Below, piece by piece: positions 62,997 to 64,000 of a DNA stretch of 64,000 bases (positions are counted from its first letter, which is position 1; each line of letters starts with the position of its first letter). Below the pieces are notes generated by a model. The model was not told the DNA's origin, ran no database searches, and worked only from the letters and a program-made list of their open reading frames with translations. The stretch covers positions 62,001 through 126,000 of the forward strand of contig CAWFEN010000016.1 in the NCBI GenBank assembly GCA_963814865.1, in the 5' to 3' direction. The position numbers were made by a program, and so were the translations under genes. The stretch comes from AP-15 sp963814865. Its GTDB lineage: Bacteria > Pseudomonadota > Alphaproteobacteria > ATCC43930 > CGMCC-115725.

Positions 62997-63956
62997 TCAG
63001 AGATCATTCAGAAGCGCTTCGACCTCGGCCGGCATGCCGACCGAGCGCGCCCCGAGATCCGGGGCGATCCGCTTGACGAGGCCGGTGAGCACGCGGCCCG
63101 CTCCGATCTCCACGATTTCCTCGACTTCGGCGTTCTTCAGAAACAGCACGCTTTCGCGCCATCGCACCATCGCCGTCACCTGCTCGACCAGCAGGCGCTT
63201 GATCTCGGCCGGGTCGCGGACCGCGATCGCCGATACGTTGGCGACGAGCGGCACCAGCGGCGACCGCAGTTCGGCTCGCTCGAGTGCCGCCGCCATCACC
63301 GTGGCGGCCGGCGCCATCAGCTGAGAATGAAAGGGCGCGCTGACCGGCAGGACGATGGACCGTCGCGCCCCGCGCCGGCGGGCGATCGCGATGGCCCGCT
63401 CGACCGCGTCGTGATGTCCGCTGACGACGACTTGGCCCGGGGCATTGTCGTTCGCCACCGCACAGACCTCGCGGGTGTGCGCCGCGCCCGCCGCCGCCGC
63501 TTCGGCGGCAACCACCCGCGCCGTCTCGACGTCGAGACCGAGCAATGCCGCCATCGCCCCCTTGCCAAGCGGCACGGCCTCCTGCATCGCCTGCCCGCGC
63601 AGCTTCAGAAGCCGGGCGGCATCGCCGACCGCGAGCGCGCCCGCCGCCGCCAGCGCCGAATATTCTCCGAGCGAATGCCCCGCCACATAGGCGACGTCGC
63701 CGGCGAGGGCGAGGCCGCCCTCCGCTTCGAGGATCCGGAGCACCGCCAGGCTCGCCGCCATCAGCGCCGGCTGGGCGTTTTCGGTCAGGGTGAGATCGTT
63801 CTCCGGCCCTTCGAACATCAGGCGAGACAGGTGCTGCGAGAGCGCTTCGTCTACTTCGTCGAAGAGGCGCCGCGCCGCCGGGAACGCATCGGCCAGACCG
63901 CGCCCCATGCCGACCGCCTGCGAGCCCTGGCCCGGAAAGACGAATGCGCGTTTCAT
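62997..63956 (-). CDS. fabD: Malonyl-CoA:ACP transacylase
   Basis: 319 residues from MKRAFVFPGQGSQAVGMG at 63956; the eight codons before it are not conserved. GQGSQ, the nucleophile in AGHSLGEYSALAAAG, the catalytic His in SAPFHSQLM and VEIGAGRVLTGLVKRI are present. First gene of the fab-mltG-yicC-gmk block, with only 44 bases of the window upstream. Confidence 0.97.
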   Translation of the reverse strand: MKRAFVFPGQGSQAVGMGRGLADAFPAARRLFDEVDEALSQHLSRLMFEGPENDLTLTENAQPALMAASLAVLRILEAEGGLALAGDVAYVAGHSLGEYSALAAAGALAVGDAARLLKLRGQAMQEAVPLGKGAMAALLGLDVETARVVAAEAAAAGAAHTREVCAVANDNAPGQVVVSGHHDAVERAIAIARRRGARRSIVLPVSAPFHSQLMAPAATVMAAALERAELRSPLVPLVANVSAIAVRDPAEIKRLLVEQVTAMVRWRESVLFLKNAEVEEIVEIGAGRVLTGLVKRIAPDLGARSVGMPAEVEALLNDL

Positions 63957-64000
63957 CCCGAACGCGTCCCCCATCCCCACCCTGCCGGTCCCACCGCCGG

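Overview
GC-rich, gene-dense chromosomal DNA of an alphaproteobacterium. This rests on the gene order fabD-fabG-acpP-fabF-mltG-yicC-gmk at 57.8-64 kb, a RegB/RegA redox two-component pair, sdhCDAB, and short alphaproteobacterial families such as DUF6489. A Rhodospirillales-like lineage would fit, but no rRNA or tRNA gene is present to settle it. No CRISPR array, phage, integrase or transposase was seen.

Layout. 0-3 kb: end of a DUF1254/DUF1214 protein, then a well-preserved cobalamin riboswitch feeding a broken BtuB-type TonB receptor (plug domain lost, one frameshift). 3-11 kb: a lactonase-type beta-propeller, four luciferase-like (LLM) flavin oxidoreductases, a lone ABC-exporter membrane domain, a 2OG-Fe dioxygenase and a glutathione transferase. 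11-18 kb: M20 peptidase/amidase, class III CoA transferase, a remnant of an Old Yellow Enzyme gene, a Rieske oxygenase, and a complete cobalt-type nitrile hydratase operon (alpha, beta, activator). 18-31 kb: MFS transporter, aldo/keto reductase, FAA hydrolase plus TauD-like dioxygenase, TauE-type exporter, metallo-beta-lactamase-fold hydrolase, porin, metallophosphoesterase/HAD pair, SDR, pyridoxal kinase and CitE-like lyase. 31-36 kb: sdhCDAB and a nucleoside hydrolase.

36-52 kb carries most of the unusual content: two PEP-CTERM surface proteins, two diverged PEP-CTERM/exosortase-associated N-acyltransferases (FeeM/autoinducer-synthase-like), a VAO-type flavoprotein, and a non-coding stretch at 47.7-48.1 kb with a repeated GTCGG-A/T-rich motif and a sigma-54-like promoter in front of one PEP-CTERM gene. 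The same interval holds PBP1, a three-gene coupled envelope operon (holin-like and DUF3618 proteins) and regB-regA-hisI. 52-57.8 kb: ubiX, a second CoA transferase, an amidohydrolase, a ThuA-like protein, a cold-shock gene with leader and terminator hairpins, and several very small conserved genes, one frameshifted. 57.8-64 kb: the gmk-to-fabD housekeeping block, in which gmk lacks an ATG start in its own frame.

The accessory enzymes (LLM, Rieske, CoA transferases, FAA hydrolase, nitrile hydratase, TauD, amidohydrolase) suggest a soil or sediment organism with broad aromatic, nitrile and terpenoid catabolism. The PEP-CTERM/acyltransferase set suggests exported, membrane-sorted surface proteins linked to a lipid-like N-acyl amino acid product. 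No exosortase lies within the window.
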